Origin: an uncultured Eubacteriales bacterium
GTDB taxonomy: Bacteria; Bacillota; Clostridia; TANB77; UBA1234
Reading direction: 5' to 3'
Assembly (NCBI GenBank): GCA_949283575.1
Contig: CASDSU010000031.1
Coordinates: forward strand, 150,644-214,643
DNA length: 64,000 nucleotides
How positions within the stretch are numbered: the first letter of the stretch is position 1; the number at the start of each line of letters is the position of its first letter. This document shows positions 36,882 to 45,317 of the stretch, in pieces. The translations under genes were made by a program, and so were the position numbers. Below the pieces are notes generated by a model that was not told the origin of the DNA, searched no databases, and saw only the letters and a list, made by a program, of their open reading frames with translations.

Positions 36882-36985
36882 TAACAAAAAGTATTGTTTT
36901 TTGTCGCCGAGTTCTTATTTGCATTGCACGATGTATGCAATGCATAATAAGTTGTCTGAGGCTAAAAAACAATACTTTTTCGTTA
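36882..36985. repeat. Long hairpin element, copy A
   Basis: Imperfect inverted repeat of ~104 bases: AAAAAGTATTGTTTTTT (left) pairs with AAAAAACAATACTTTTT (right), then an asymmetric internal loop GTCGCCGAGTTCT opposite GTTGTCTGAGGC, then TTATTTGCATTGCA pairing with TGCAATGCATAATAA. It lies between convergent pyrG and rqcH, so it may also terminate both. A second copy at 56102 has the same internal loop and compensatory stem changes. Confidence 0.75.
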
Positions 36986-37029
36986 TTTTAACCAATTAGA
37001 ATTTTGCTAAAAAATAGCTGTCTATTTTA

Positions 37030-38739
37030 CTAAACTATTATCGTTTTATAGTCTGTATAAACAACCATTCCTGGTTTTGCACCTGATTCTTTGTGAACAT
37101 ATTTTACAAGTGTGTAGTCAACTTCAACTTTTGATGAATCTTTTGCATTGCTATGTTTTTTTGCAATGTTGGCAGCGAAGAATAGTAATTCATCACTAAT
37201 GGTTTCCGACTCAATGATAACGTGACTTCCATGAATGTTTTTTGTATGAAGCCATGTATAATTTTTTCTAGCAGTTTTTAGTGTTAGTCTGTCATTTTGA
37301 ATGTTATTTCTGCCAGCTAAAACCTTAATACCATTGAATTCATATTCGTGAGGAGTTGATGGTAAATCTTTTTTCTTTCCCTTTTTAGTATTCTTTTTTA
37401 AGTATCCTGCTGCAGTTACTTCATCATGAATTTCATCAAGTTCGAAAATTGACTCAGCTTGCTCAATTTCAAATAATACACTTTTTAAATAATCAAGTTC
37501 TTCTTCATATTCTTTTTTGTATTCTCTTGAGTGAGTGATAGAACCTTTTAATTTATTATATTTTTTGAAATAATGTTGTGCGTTTCTAGATGGTGTTAAG
37601 TTAACTTGTAAAGGGATTTGAACGATATTATTATTATCATAAAAGTTTTCAATTTCTAATTTATCCATTCCAATTTCCATTTTATAAATGTTGCAACTTA
37701 TTAATTCACCGTACTGCCTGTATTTTTCTAGATTTTTTTCTTCATCTAAGTTTTTTAACACTACTGCAAGTTTTCTTGTTATTTTTGAAATATGAGAATT
37801 TATATCTCTTTCTAGATTAGATTTTGCAGATTTTAGCAGAGAAACAGTTTCTTTTTGAGAATAGAAATCGTCTAAAAAATATGAGTTGTATGCATATGTA
37901 TTATTATCTTTTGAAGCAGATTCACTTAAGTTTACAGAGAAATCTTTTTTATTTTCATTCATTGAAAGATTTAGTTCATCGTTAGGAATAGCTGTCAGTG
38001 TAGTTTGAATTTTTGAGTATATTTTTTCTATCAATTTATCAGTAATTTCGTTCTTAGATAGTTCAGATGAAATATTAAGCGAAGAACAAATTGTTAAAAT
38101 AAAATTTTTACTGAATCCAATAAAAATATTGCATAAGATATTTGCAATGGCAATAGATGCAAATTCTGATTCTTGAATTGCCTTATTCACAACATTTTCA
38201 AAATCATCTAAAGAAGTTTCTTCAAAATTAAGTTTACCCATTGATGATGGAAGAACATATTTTTTTGAAGGAAGAACTTCACGAACTGAGCTCATTGTGA
38301 TATCGACATGCCTAATTGAATCAATCACTCTTTCTTTATCAACTAAGATGATATTACTGTATTTTCCCATGAGCTCAACTATTAAATCTTTAGAAACAAC
38401 ATCTCCAAAATCGTCAATGTTTTCGAAAGTGAATTTTACAATTCTATCAAGACCGATTTGTGATATTGAAATTAATTTGGCACCAGATAAGTATTTCCTA
38501 AGAATCATACAAAATTGAGGTGCTTTTTCTGGATTATTCCTAGATTCGTTACTTAAATGAAATCTGCAATTGTTTGCATCTACTGAAATTAAAAGTTTAA
38601 CACTTTTTCTATCTTGGGTATGCAAATGAAACCAGATTTCATTTCTTGTTGGTACATATATTTTTTCAACACGACTATTTAGTAGCGTGTTATTTAACTC
38701 ATTTATTATTAATTTAGTGGTTACGCCATCAAAAGCCAT
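37030..38739 (-). CDS. rqcH: Ribosome quality-control factor RqcH (NFACT family)
   Basis: 569 residues. It begins MAFDGVTTKLIINELN, the NFACT-N start, followed by coiled coils and the C-terminal NFACT-R region with GRNNIQNDRLTLK and TWLHTKNIHGSHVII. RqcH binds split 50S subunits carrying stalled peptidyl-tRNA and adds alanine tails. ATG 38739 follows GAAAGGATG on the minus strand; the longer frame upstream is not conserved in family pattern. Formerly annotated as fibronectin-binding protein. Confidence 0.93.
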   Translation of the reverse strand: MAFDGVTTKLIINELNNTLLNSRVEKIYVPTRNEIWFHLHTQDRKSVKLLISVDANNCRFHLSNESRNNPEKAPQFCMILRKYLSGAKLISISQIGLDRIVKFTFENIDDFGDVVSKDLIVELMGKYSNIILVDKERVIDSIRHVDITMSSVREVLPSKKYVLPSSMGKLNFEETSLDDFENVVNKAIQESEFASIAIANILCNIFIGFSKNFILTICSSLNISSELSKNEITDKLIEKIYSKIQTTLTAIPNDELNLSMNENKKDFSVNLSESASKDNNTYAYNSYFLDDFYSQKETVSLLKSAKSNLERDINSHISKITRKLAVVLKNLDEEKNLEKYRQYGELISCNIYKMEIGMDKLEIENFYDNNNIVQIPLQVNLTPSRNAQHYFKKYNKLKGSITHSREYKKEYEEELDYLKSVLFEIEQAESIFELDEIHDEVTAAGYLKKNTKKGKKKDLPSTPHEYEFNGIKVLAGRNNIQNDRLTLKTARKNYTWLHTKNIHGSHVIIESETISDELLFFAANIAKKHSNAKDSSKVEVDYTLVKYVHKESGAKPGMVVYTDYKTIIV

Positions 38740-38778
38740 AAATACACATCCTTTCATAAACATAGGAATTATAGCATA

Positions 38779-38925
38779 TTAGAGAGGTTTTATCAAATAC
38801 TCAACCCAGCCGGAAGATTCGGGATGACCTTCGCGGATAGCTTCGAGAACCCTATAGGCTTCGTTTTCAGTGTCCTTGTGGAACGGGGAAACAAAGGTTT
38901 CGCGGTAGACATTGGTGTTCATCAT
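38779..38925 (-). CDS. Small GC-rich ORF, 48 residues, unknown
   Basis: Starts at a double ATG after GAGGAGGAA on the minus strand and reads MMNTNVYRETFVSPFHKD and ends SSGWVEYLIKPL. GC-richer codons (CGC, CCG, GGC, CTC) match the FtsH-like and NAD genes, not its neighbours. No family recognised. The strong ribosome site and codon style favour a real gene of transferred origin. Confidence 0.55.
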   Translation of the reverse strand: MMNTNVYRETFVSPFHKDTENEAYRVLEAIREGHPESSGWVEYLIKPL

Positions 38926-39141
38926 GTTGAAATTCCTCCTCATCGTTGTATGATACAGTGTAAAATGTGGATAACTACTAATATTATAACATGTTTACAT
39001 AAAATATTTAATGCTGAACAATTCTTAAAATGGCAATTTTTTACAAATATATAAACCTAACTTATTGCAATATAGTTTGATGATAATATATAATAAATTC
39101 TACACTAACATTAAAATTAAAGAACAAAAGGAGGAATAGTT

Positions 39142-40920
39142 GTGTTTAAAACTTTAAAACAAAAAGTAGAGGGGATAAAAGAATATAATGGAGCTATCTT
39201 TTTATCAGCTTTTTTCTTATTATCTTTTATATTTTTTAATATATTTTTAAGTACATTATTTTTTATTTTTAAAGTTAGCATAAATGCTTCATATGTAGCT
39301 ATTTCATTTATTTTGTCAGCACTATTAAATATTTATTTTATGAAAAAGAAAAATATGTTTGACGAAAAGAAATTCATTAATAGTGCGATTTCAATTTTGA
39401 TGCCGATTTTAATTATTATTTTTTCAATATGTATAAATGGAAAAGTCCTTGATTATACATGGGATGGAAATAGTTATCAAAAAGCTACAGTTGGCTTGCT
39501 TGCAAGTGGATGGAATCCACTATATGAGCATTTAGAAGATTTTGATTCTAATTCGGAAGTTCCAATAAATATTCAAGATGAAAGTCCTGTATACATAAAT
39601 CACTATGCAAGGGCATCAAACATATTTGCTGCAAATATTTATAAATTTACAGGAAATATAGAGGCTGGAAAATCAATAAATACAATAAGTATAATAATGA
39701 TTTTCTTATTTACTACTTCGTTTTTGCTATACAAAAATAAATCTTTATTATTTACATTAATGTTTTCTATTTGTGTTGCGACATATCCAGTAATTTGTGC
39801 ACAGTTTTTAACTAATTATTTAGATTTGTTAGTATACGTATTTTTATATTTAATAATATTTTCATTCTTTATATTTGAAGAGAAGAATTTTATATTTACA
39901 AGAAAAGAAGTAACAATTCCGTTTTTTATGTTATTAACAGTTGCAATCAATATAAAATTTTCATTGTTTGCTTTCGCTGGATTATATTGTTTAGCGTACT
40001 ATTTGTGGTACATATATAGATTGATAAAAAATAAAATTGATAAAAACTTCTTTATACATTTTACGATAACGGCTGTAGTTTCAGTTTTAGTGGGAGTGCT
40101 AATCGTTGGTGCAGCTACGTATCCTAAAAATTTAATTGATCACGGAAATCCATTTTATCCACTTATGGGTGATGGTAATACTGATATAATGACTGTTAAT
40201 CAACCTGCTGAATTTAATGATAAAAGTCCTTTTGAAAAATTCTTTATAGCGACATTTTCAAGGTCAGCAGATATATATGCAACTTCTGATGAAACAACAA
40301 AATTAAAAATTCCATTTTCATTTGATGGAGATGAGCTGCATGCAGTATCTGCACCAGATACAAGAATTGGTGGAAATGGAGTCTTGTTTAGTGGAATTTT
40401 AATACTTAGCATTCTTGTTATTGTATTTTTAACAAAGAGTTTATATAATAAAAATCCAAGAGAGTGCGTTTTATTTTTAATTCCACTTTGTGTGACTATA
40501 CTTATGACAATATTTTTAGGTGAAGCCTGGTGGGCGAGATATTTTCCACAAATATATTTGTTTGTATTATTTGCAATAATTTTATTAAATTCAAAAGATG
40601 ATAAATCTTGGATGAAAGCTCTTGGATATATGCTTATGATAATTGTTTTAATAAATAACATGATAACATTTGTTTATGCTGTAAGAAGATCGTATATAAA
40701 TAATGTTGCATACAATATGGAATTTCAAAATTTTGAAGAGCAAAATGTACCAGAAGAGGCAACTTTGGAGGTGTACACAGATTCATTCCATGGTGCAAAA
40801 TATAACGTTTTAGATAGAGCTGGAAATTATAACGTTATTTTTATAAATGGATATTCTGAAGATAAAACAGATGTTGGAACACTTTTTGGTGGAAAAGTTG
40901 AATGGAGGTACATTAAATGA
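39142..40920 (+). CDS. Polytopic membrane protein, probable glycosyltransferase-like
   Basis: 592 residues, with about 11 to 12 hydrophobic helices. An early extracytoplasmic loop, DYTWDGNSYQKATVGLLASGW, is acidic and aromatic like the catalytic loop of GT-C glycosyltransferases. It starts at GTG 39142 after AGGAGGAA. Its stop overlaps the UbiA-family gene by 4 bases (ATGA), so they are co-translated and likely act in the same lipid-linked sugar pathway. No specific family is certain. Confidence 0.6.
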   Translation: MFKTLKQKVEGIKEYNGAIFLSAFFLLSFIFFNIFLSTLFFIFKVSINASYVAISFILSALLNIYFMKKKNMFDEKKFINSAISILMPILIIIFSICINGKVLDYTWDGNSYQKATVGLLASGWNPLYEHLEDFDSNSEVPINIQDESPVYINHYARASNIFAANIYKFTGNIEAGKSINTISIIMIFLFTTSFLLYKNKSLLFTLMFSICVATYPVICAQFLTNYLDLLVYVFLYLIIFSFFIFEEKNFIFTRKEVTIPFFMLLTVAINIKFSLFAFAGLYCLAYYLWYIYRLIKNKIDKNFFIHFTITAVVSVLVGVLIVGAATYPKNLIDHGNPFYPLMGDGNTDIMTVNQPAEFNDKSPFEKFFIATFSRSADIYATSDETTKLKIPFSFDGDELHAVSAPDTRIGGNGVLFSGILILSILVIVFLTKSLYNKNPRECVLFLIPLCVTILMTIFLGEAWWARYFPQIYLFVLFAIILLNSKDDKSWMKALGYMLMIIVLINNMITFVYAVRRSYINNVAYNMEFQNFEEQNVPEEATLEVYTDSFHGAKYNVLDRAGNYNVIFINGYSEDKTDVGTLFGGKVEWRYIK

Positions 40921-41762
40921 AAAGATATATCAAATTAATCAGAGTAAAACATTGGATAAAAAATGGATTAATTTTTTTACCACTTTTTTGTTCGTTCACA
41001 TTTTCAAAAGCGAATATAATTAGTACAATACTAGCGTTTTTTGCATTTTCATTTATGGCGTCATTTATATACATAATAAATGATATTAGGGATGTTGAAA
41101 AAGACAGAAATCATCCGAGAAAGAAAAACAGACCAATAGCGAGTGGTGCAGTAAGTGTAAAAAAAGCTATTTTTGTTGCGACTTTCTTAATCATCACATC
41201 ATTAGTAATAAACCTTTTGGCAACAAGAACTTTGTTTAATCCAGCACTTGGTTTTTTACTTACATATTTAATAGTTAATGTTTGCTATAGTTTTGGAATG
41301 AAGAACATTCCTATAGTAGACGTAGCGCTTTTAACAGCGGGGTTCGTAATTAGAGTTTATTACGGAGCAGCTATAATAAGTGTTCCTGTATCAACATGGT
41401 TATTTCTTACAATTCTAAATGCTTCATTATATTTAGGTCTTGGAAAGAGAAAGAAAGAATTGAAAATCAAAGATGAAGTTAGACCGGTGTTAAAAAGTTA
41501 TAATGAAAATTTCATTAACAATTTTATGAATATTTGTTTGACGCTAGTAATTGTATTCTACTCATTATGGACAATGGAACAGGCAGATACAATCCTTTAT
41601 CTTTCAGTGCCATTGTTGATAGTGCTATTTATGCAATATATGCTATTTATGGAAACTAGTGATGAAGGTGATCCTATTACATTACTTTTCCAACATAAAT
41701 CATTAATGATTACAGCATTACTTTATGCATTATTTATGATTGTGGTAATGATAATCTTATAA
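40917..41762 (+). CDS. UbiA-family prenyltransferase (decaprenyl-phosphate phosphoribosyltransferase-like)
   Basis: 281 residues, about eight helices. NDIRDVEKDRNHPRKKNRPI (from residue 55) is the first Asp-rich UbiA motif with the HPxKxxRPIASG extension of 5-phosphoribosyl-polyprenyl-phosphate synthases. That enzyme moves phosphoribose from PRPP to a polyprenyl phosphate in the membrane. With the upstream GT-C-like protein this suggests pentose-linked cell-envelope glycan synthesis. The family match is good; the lipid is inferred. Confidence 0.8.
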   Translation: MKRYIKLIRVKHWIKNGLIFLPLFCSFTFSKANIISTILAFFAFSFMASFIYIINDIRDVEKDRNHPRKKNRPIASGAVSVKKAIFVATFLIITSLVINLLATRTLFNPALGFLLTYLIVNVCYSFGMKNIPIVDVALLTAGFVIRVYYGAAIISVPVSTWLFLTILNASLYLGLGKRKKELKIKDEVRPVLKSYNENFINNFMNICLTLVIVFYSLWTMEQADTILYLSVPLLIVLFMQYMLFMETSDEGDPITLLFQHKSLMITALLYALFMIVVMIIL

Positions 41763-41779
41763 AAATTTTTGAAAATTGG

Positions 41780-41813
41780 GACGAGTTCAAATTTTGAACT
41801 CGTCTCTTTTTTT
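41780..41813 (+). terminator. Terminator before sigK
   Basis: GACGAGTTCAAA pairs with TTTGAACTCGTC (41793-41804), then T7. It begins with TTGGGACGAG, so it may derive from a GGGACG-core element. Confidence 0.85.
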
Positions 41814-41885
41814 AGTCAAGCACCTGACAGGCTTTGTATGAATATATTTTATATATCAAAAAAGATATTGGAGGTGCTAGGTGCT

Positions 41886-42579
41886 ATGCTTGAGATAATG
41901 TCGTTTTTTAATGTAATTAAGGATTTTTTCTTCATGGTTGGATATGTGACAAATTATAATTTGTTCCCAGAGCCGCTTTCACCTGAAGAAGAAGCTATAT
42001 ACATAGAAAAATATAGAGAAGGTGACGAGGGCGCAAGAAAAATATTAATTGAAAGAAACTTAAGACTAGTTGCTCATATTGCTAAAAAATATTCAGGAGT
42101 GTACTCAGATCAAGACGATATAATTTCAATAGGAACTATTGGGCTTATAAAGGCAATAAATAGTTATAAGGGAGATAAAGGAGTTAAGCTAGCGACTTAT
42201 GCGGCAAGGTGTATAGAAAATGAGATACTGATGCATTTTAGAAGTACAAAGAAATTATCTCAAGAAGTATCTCTTAATGATGCTCTTCGGCCAGGATAAA
42301 GATGGAAATGAAATAACTTTTATCGATGTGATAGAAAGTGAAGATAGAAGTGTGGAAGACGAGATTGATTTAAAAATGAAAGTAAAAAAGCTTTATCAAA
42401 AAATAGGAGAGGTCTTGCAAGATAGGGAGAAAATGATAATTGAACTTCGATTCGGTCTTAATGGACGAGAGTGTAAAACACAAAATCAAATAGCAAAAGA
42501 GCTTGGAATTTCAAGGTCGTATGTATCGAGGATAGAGACGAAAGCAATTAATAAGTTAAGTAGGGAATTTAAAGAATAA
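41886..42579 (+). CDS. sigK: Sporulation RNA polymerase sigma-K, split by a +1 frame change at CGG
   Basis: About 230 residues after bridging. FPEPLSPEEEAIY, region 2 (LRLVAHIAKKYSGVYSDQDD and ATYAARCIENEILMHFRS) and region 4 (QIAKELGISRSYVSRIETKA) are canonical for late mother-cell sigma-K. The frame changes at CGG 42288-42290: the unshifted frame reads R-P-G-stop, while skipping C42288 gives DALGQDKDGNE, matching the DPIGQDKEGNE segment of B. subtilis SigK. ATG 41886 follows GGAGGTG; the upstream frame would run back through a terminator. Hydrophobic N-terminal residues resemble a pro-sequence. No skin-type insertion is seen. Confidence 0.85.
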
Positions 42580-42581
42580 AC

Positions 42582-42622
42582 AAAAACACAAGGCAAGCTT
42601 TTAGCTGTAGCCTTGTGTTTTT
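42582..42622. terminator. Bidirectional terminator between sigK and the ImmA-like gene
   Basis: AAAAACACAAGGC pairs perfectly with GCCTTGTGTTTTT (42610-42622), usable from both sides. Confidence 0.8.
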
Positions 42623-42626
42623 GAGC

Positions 42627-43274
42627 TTAATAAAATTTAAGCTGAAGTGCGTGTGTGACACAATCATACCATAATGCATTTGCAATATTGATATTGCCAT
42701 CCATAACCGAAAACTCATCAATCATCTCGCATTTAAAGAGGGGAGTCCCGTACTTTATCTCAGTTTCAGAAATGAGTTTGCTTTTCTTCATCTGTTGTTC
42801 ATCAGCGAGATATTTTTCAAGAGAATGATTGGAATCATCATAATCTAATTTAGATATGATGAAAAGAGCAAGATGGTCAGCCATCGCTTCTTCCAAATTC
42901 AATTGAAAGTAGTCGTTTACATGTACAACAATACCGTTCGGAGTAGTATAGGTGACTTCTTTGTTAAAGAATAGTCTATTTGCTAGGTTATACATAAGCA
43001 TATGTGCTAACTCATGAGCGATACAGAAAGCAATATGCTTTTCGCTTGCTACATCTTCATTGTATGTTATCAAAATGCTACTTTTCGATTGATTATTCTG
43101 TGTAAAACCATGAATCCGTTTTACGGGCAAATCATACAAACTGATGTATGCTCTTGCCAATTTTGCCTTGAAAATTGCAGGATTGTTCAAGCAACTTAAG
43201 TATTGATTTGCAATTTCTTTTGTAATGCGAATGTATTTAGAATCCGGATCGCAAGCACGTCTATTGAAGTACAT
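42627..43274 (-). CDS. ImmA/IrrE-type zinc metallopeptidase
   Basis: 215 residues. HELAH (residues 87-91) is the zinc-binding motif, with a downstream LEEAMAD segment supplying a third ligand, as in ImmA/IrrE peptidases that cleave regulatory partners. ATG 43274 follows AAAGGAG; the longer frame upstream reads promoter DNA. No Xre-type repressor partner is adjacent. GC-richer codon use and CGG at codon 53, with no frame break, mark it as acquired. Substrate unknown. Confidence 0.75.
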   Translation of the reverse strand: MYFNRRACDPDSKYIRITKEIANQYLSCLNNPAIFKAKLARAYISLYDLPVKRIHGFTQNNQSKSSILITYNEDVASEKHIAFCIAHELAHMLMYNLANRLFFNKEVTYTTPNGIVVHVNDYFQLNLEEAMADHLALFIISKLDYDDSNHSLEKYLADEQQMKKSKLISETEIKYGTPLFKCEMIDEFSVMDGNINIANALWYDCVTHALQLKFY

Positions 43275-43337
43275 TGAAAAATCTCCTTTCAATTCGGCTA
43301 TGAAATAACTGATGTTAATAGGACAATTCTGTGATAA

Positions 43338-43366
43338 ATTGTAGCACTTTTTACAAATTATGTCAA
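43338..43366 (-). promoter_or_regulatory. Near-consensus promoter of the ImmA-like gene
   Basis: On the minus strand TTGACA (plus 43366-43361), 17-base spacer, TACAAT (43343-43338). Confidence 0.65.
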
Positions 43367-43466
43367 CAATTTTTGTGTTTAAATCATTTTTTACAACATT
43401 AAAATAGAATATTGACAATATATGAGCAGAACGTTAATAATTATTATGAGAGGTGGTGATTAGATT

Positions 43467-43640
43467 ATGACAAAAAAAGAGATTAAGGAAAGAATTAGAG
43501 AGTGCCGAATGAGAATTAATGAATTAACAACAGAAGGTGCTTTTAGAGACACTGATGATCAAATCAGACATTTTGAGGGCGTTATAGAAGAGCTTGAAGC
43601 AGAGCTTGAAAGAATCAATGATGAAATAGATGAAAGATAA
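43467..43640 (+). CDS. Small coiled-coil protein, 57 residues, unknown
   Basis: ATG after AGAGGTGGTGA; reads MTKKEIKERIRECRMRINE and ends in LEAELERINDEIDER. Highly charged, heptad-like Leu/Ile pattern, so a short coiled coil. AT-rich host codons, followed by its own terminator. No family assigned. Confidence 0.65.
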   Translation: MTKKEIKERIRECRMRINELTTEGAFRDTDDQIRHFEGVIEELEAELERINDEIDER

Positions 43641-43668
43641 GAATAAAAAACGAAAAGTGTCAATTATG

Positions 43669-43706
43669 ACTGCCAATGGGTATTAGACCTATTGGCAGTT
43701 TTCTTT
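43669..43706 (+). terminator. Terminator after the small coiled-coil gene
   Basis: ACTGCCAAT (43669-43677) pairs with ATTGGCAGT (43691-43699), then T-rich tract. Confidence 0.8.
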
Positions 43707-43764
43707 ATAATACAACAATAGGGAGGCTTATCTTGATGAAATTATAAATCTTTCATTTTGATAC

Positions 43765-43799
43765 TTGACATTTGTTATTAACAGAATTATAATAACAAA
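43765..43799 (+). promoter_or_regulatory. NAD-operon promoter with overlapping palindromic operator
   Basis: TTGACA (43765-43770), 17-base spacer, TATAAT (43788-43793). Perfect arms TTTGTTATTA (43771-43780) and TAATAACAAA (43790-43799) cover the spacer and -10. A related site stands before pnuC (47593-47621). Probable target of the NrtR-like regulator at 49024. Confidence 0.6.
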
Positions 43800-43972
43800 C
43801 AATAAATAAAATATTTGTGAGCGAAAATGAAAACTTTCATTTTGATGTATAAGTGCAATTGAATTGTTGCAAAGTATTGATATGAAAGTTTCTTTTCTTG
43901 TTTACAAATAGTTATTTGTTGACGGTTAATGTAGTTAACATTCATGAAAAGAATGAAAAGGAGATGTAGATT
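43800..43972 (+). promoter_or_regulatory. Long structured leader of the NAD operon
   Basis: About 170 bases of AT-rich leader. GAAAACTTTCAT (near 43828) can pair with ATGAAAGTTTC (near 43880), and AAAATGAAAactTTCATTTT is an alternative local hairpin. I do not recognise a known riboswitch; GGAGATG before pncA is the ribosome site. Confidence 0.35.
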
Positions 43973-44488
43973 ATGAAGAATACTAAGACTCTCATCGTTG
44001 TAGACATGCAGAAGGATTTCATTGATGGCGCTTTGGGAACGAAAGAGGCCGTGGCAATCGTGGAAAATGTCAAGAAGAAGATTCGTGAGTATTATGAAAA
44101 TGGTTATCAAATCATTTTCACTCGCGATACTCACTTTGACAACTATCTGCAGACGAATGAAGGAAGGCATCTGCCGGTTGAGCATTGCATCAAAGGAACT
44201 GATGGCTGGCAGATTGCGGAAGGACTTGAAGTTCCTGGCGCAATTTACGTAGACAAGCCTACGTTTGGCTATGTGAATTGGAACGAGTTTGAGCTTGGCG
44301 ATGTGGAACTTATCGGTCTTTGTACCGATATCTGTGTCGTATCCAACGCTCTGATTATCAAGGCGCTTTTCCCTGAGAACAATGTTTACGTTGATGCAAG
44401 CTGCTGCGCGGGTGTTACTCCCGAAACTCATAACGCTGCTTTGGCAACCATGAAGATGTGCCAGATCATTGTGAAGGAGGATAAGTAA
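43973..44488 (+). CDS. pncA: Nicotinamidase (isochorismatase family)
   Basis: 171 residues. The triad Asp11 (VVDMQKDF), Lys95 (VDKPTFGY) and Cys121 (LCTDICVVSNA) is present, with metal ligands Asp52, His54 and His71. It converts nicotinamide to nicotinate. First gene of a GC-richer operon; the stop overlaps no gene but prs starts 1 base later. Codon use (CTG, ATC, GGC) differs sharply from the surrounding AT-rich genes, indicating transfer. Confidence 0.88.
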   Translation: MKNTKTLIVVDMQKDFIDGALGTKEAVAIVENVKKKIREYYENGYQIIFTRDTHFDNYLQTNEGRHLPVEHCIKGTDGWQIAEGLEVPGAIYVDKPTFGYVNWNEFELGDVELIGLCTDICVVSNALIIKALFPENNVYVDASCCAGVTPETHNAALATMKMCQIIVKEDK

Positions 44489-44489
44489 G

Positions 44490-45317
44490 ATGATTAAGCT
44501 GGGTGGCGCTGAGCTCAATCTCGGAAATTTCCCTGATGGGACGTTGCTTCTTAAGATGGCTTCGGAAGTTTTTAACACTTCCGAAGCTGTGATTGAATGG
44601 CATTACGAAAACGACAGAGAACTTGTTGCGCTCATTTTTCTCGCGAAGCATTTGCATGCACATGATGTGCCGAAGATTCATCTTTATATGCCTTACATTC
44701 CCAATGCAAGGCAGGATAGGGTGAAAAGCGCAGAAGATGTGTTCACGCTCAAGTATTTCACAGAAATCATTAACGGGCTGAACTTTGCTTCTGTAACTGT
44801 CCTCGACCCGCATTCGAATGTGAGTGAAGCTTTGATTAACCATATCAAAGTGGAAAGTCCTAAAGGATATGTAGAAGCCGTCATTAAGAGGATTGCTGAT
44901 GAAGAGGGCGAACTTCCGATGATGTTCTATCCTGATGAAGGTGCGAGCAAACGCTACTCTGGCATGGTCGAACATCCTTATGCTTTTGGTATCAAGAAAC
45001 GTGATTGGAAGAACGGCAAGATTCTTGGACTTGATGCTGCTGGTGAAGTAGGTGAGATTAAAGGGAAAAATATTCTTATTGTCGATGATATTTGCTCCAA
45101 GGGAGGAACGTTCTACTATTCCGCTAAGAAGCTTAAGGAGCTCGGGGCAAAGAATATTTACCTGTACATTTCGCACTGTGAGAACAGTATTTTGGAAGGT
45201 GAACTTATCAAAAGTGATCTTCTGAAAAGGATTTTCACAACCGACAGTATTCTGACTGTAACTCATCCGCTTATCGAAGTTTTTAATTGTGGAGGTATGA
45301 AAGATGTACGATATTAA
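44490..45317 (+). CDS. prs: Ribose-phosphate pyrophosphokinase (short, phage-like)
   Basis: 275 residues, shorter than housekeeping PRPP synthetases (~310). It keeps YMPYIPNARQDRV, DPHSNVSEALI and the PRPP-binding loop NILIVDDICSKGGTF. It makes PRPP from ribose 5-phosphate and ATP, the co-substrate for NadV encoded next. ATG at 44490 follows GGAGGATAAG. The 3' end overlaps nadV by 14 bases. This Prs-NadV pairing is typical of phage NAD-salvage modules. Confidence 0.88.
   Translation: MIKLGGAELNLGNFPDGTLLLKMASEVFNTSEAVIEWHYENDRELVALIFLAKHLHAHDVPKIHLYMPYIPNARQDRVKSAEDVFTLKYFTEIINGLNFASVTVLDPHSNVSEALINHIKVESPKGYVEAVIKRIADEEGELPMMFYPDEGASKRYSGMVEHPYAFGIKKRDWKNGKILGLDAAGEVGEIKGKNILIVDDICSKGGTFYYSAKKLKELGAKNIYLYISHCENSILEGELIKSDLLKRIFTTDSILTVTHPLIEVFNCGGMKDVRY

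Noticed and set aside
38824..39054. Plus-strand open frame beside rqcH
   Set aside because: It is antisense to the 48-residue GC-rich gene, which has a ribosome site and start; the plus frame has neither.
41769..41885. Upstream extension of sigK
   Set aside because: It would translate a perfect rho-independent terminator; the ATG at 41886 has its own GGAGGTG.
43800..43972. NAD-sensing riboswitch in the pncA leader
   Set aside because: Hairpins exist but I cannot match the conserved core of a known NAD riboswitch class.
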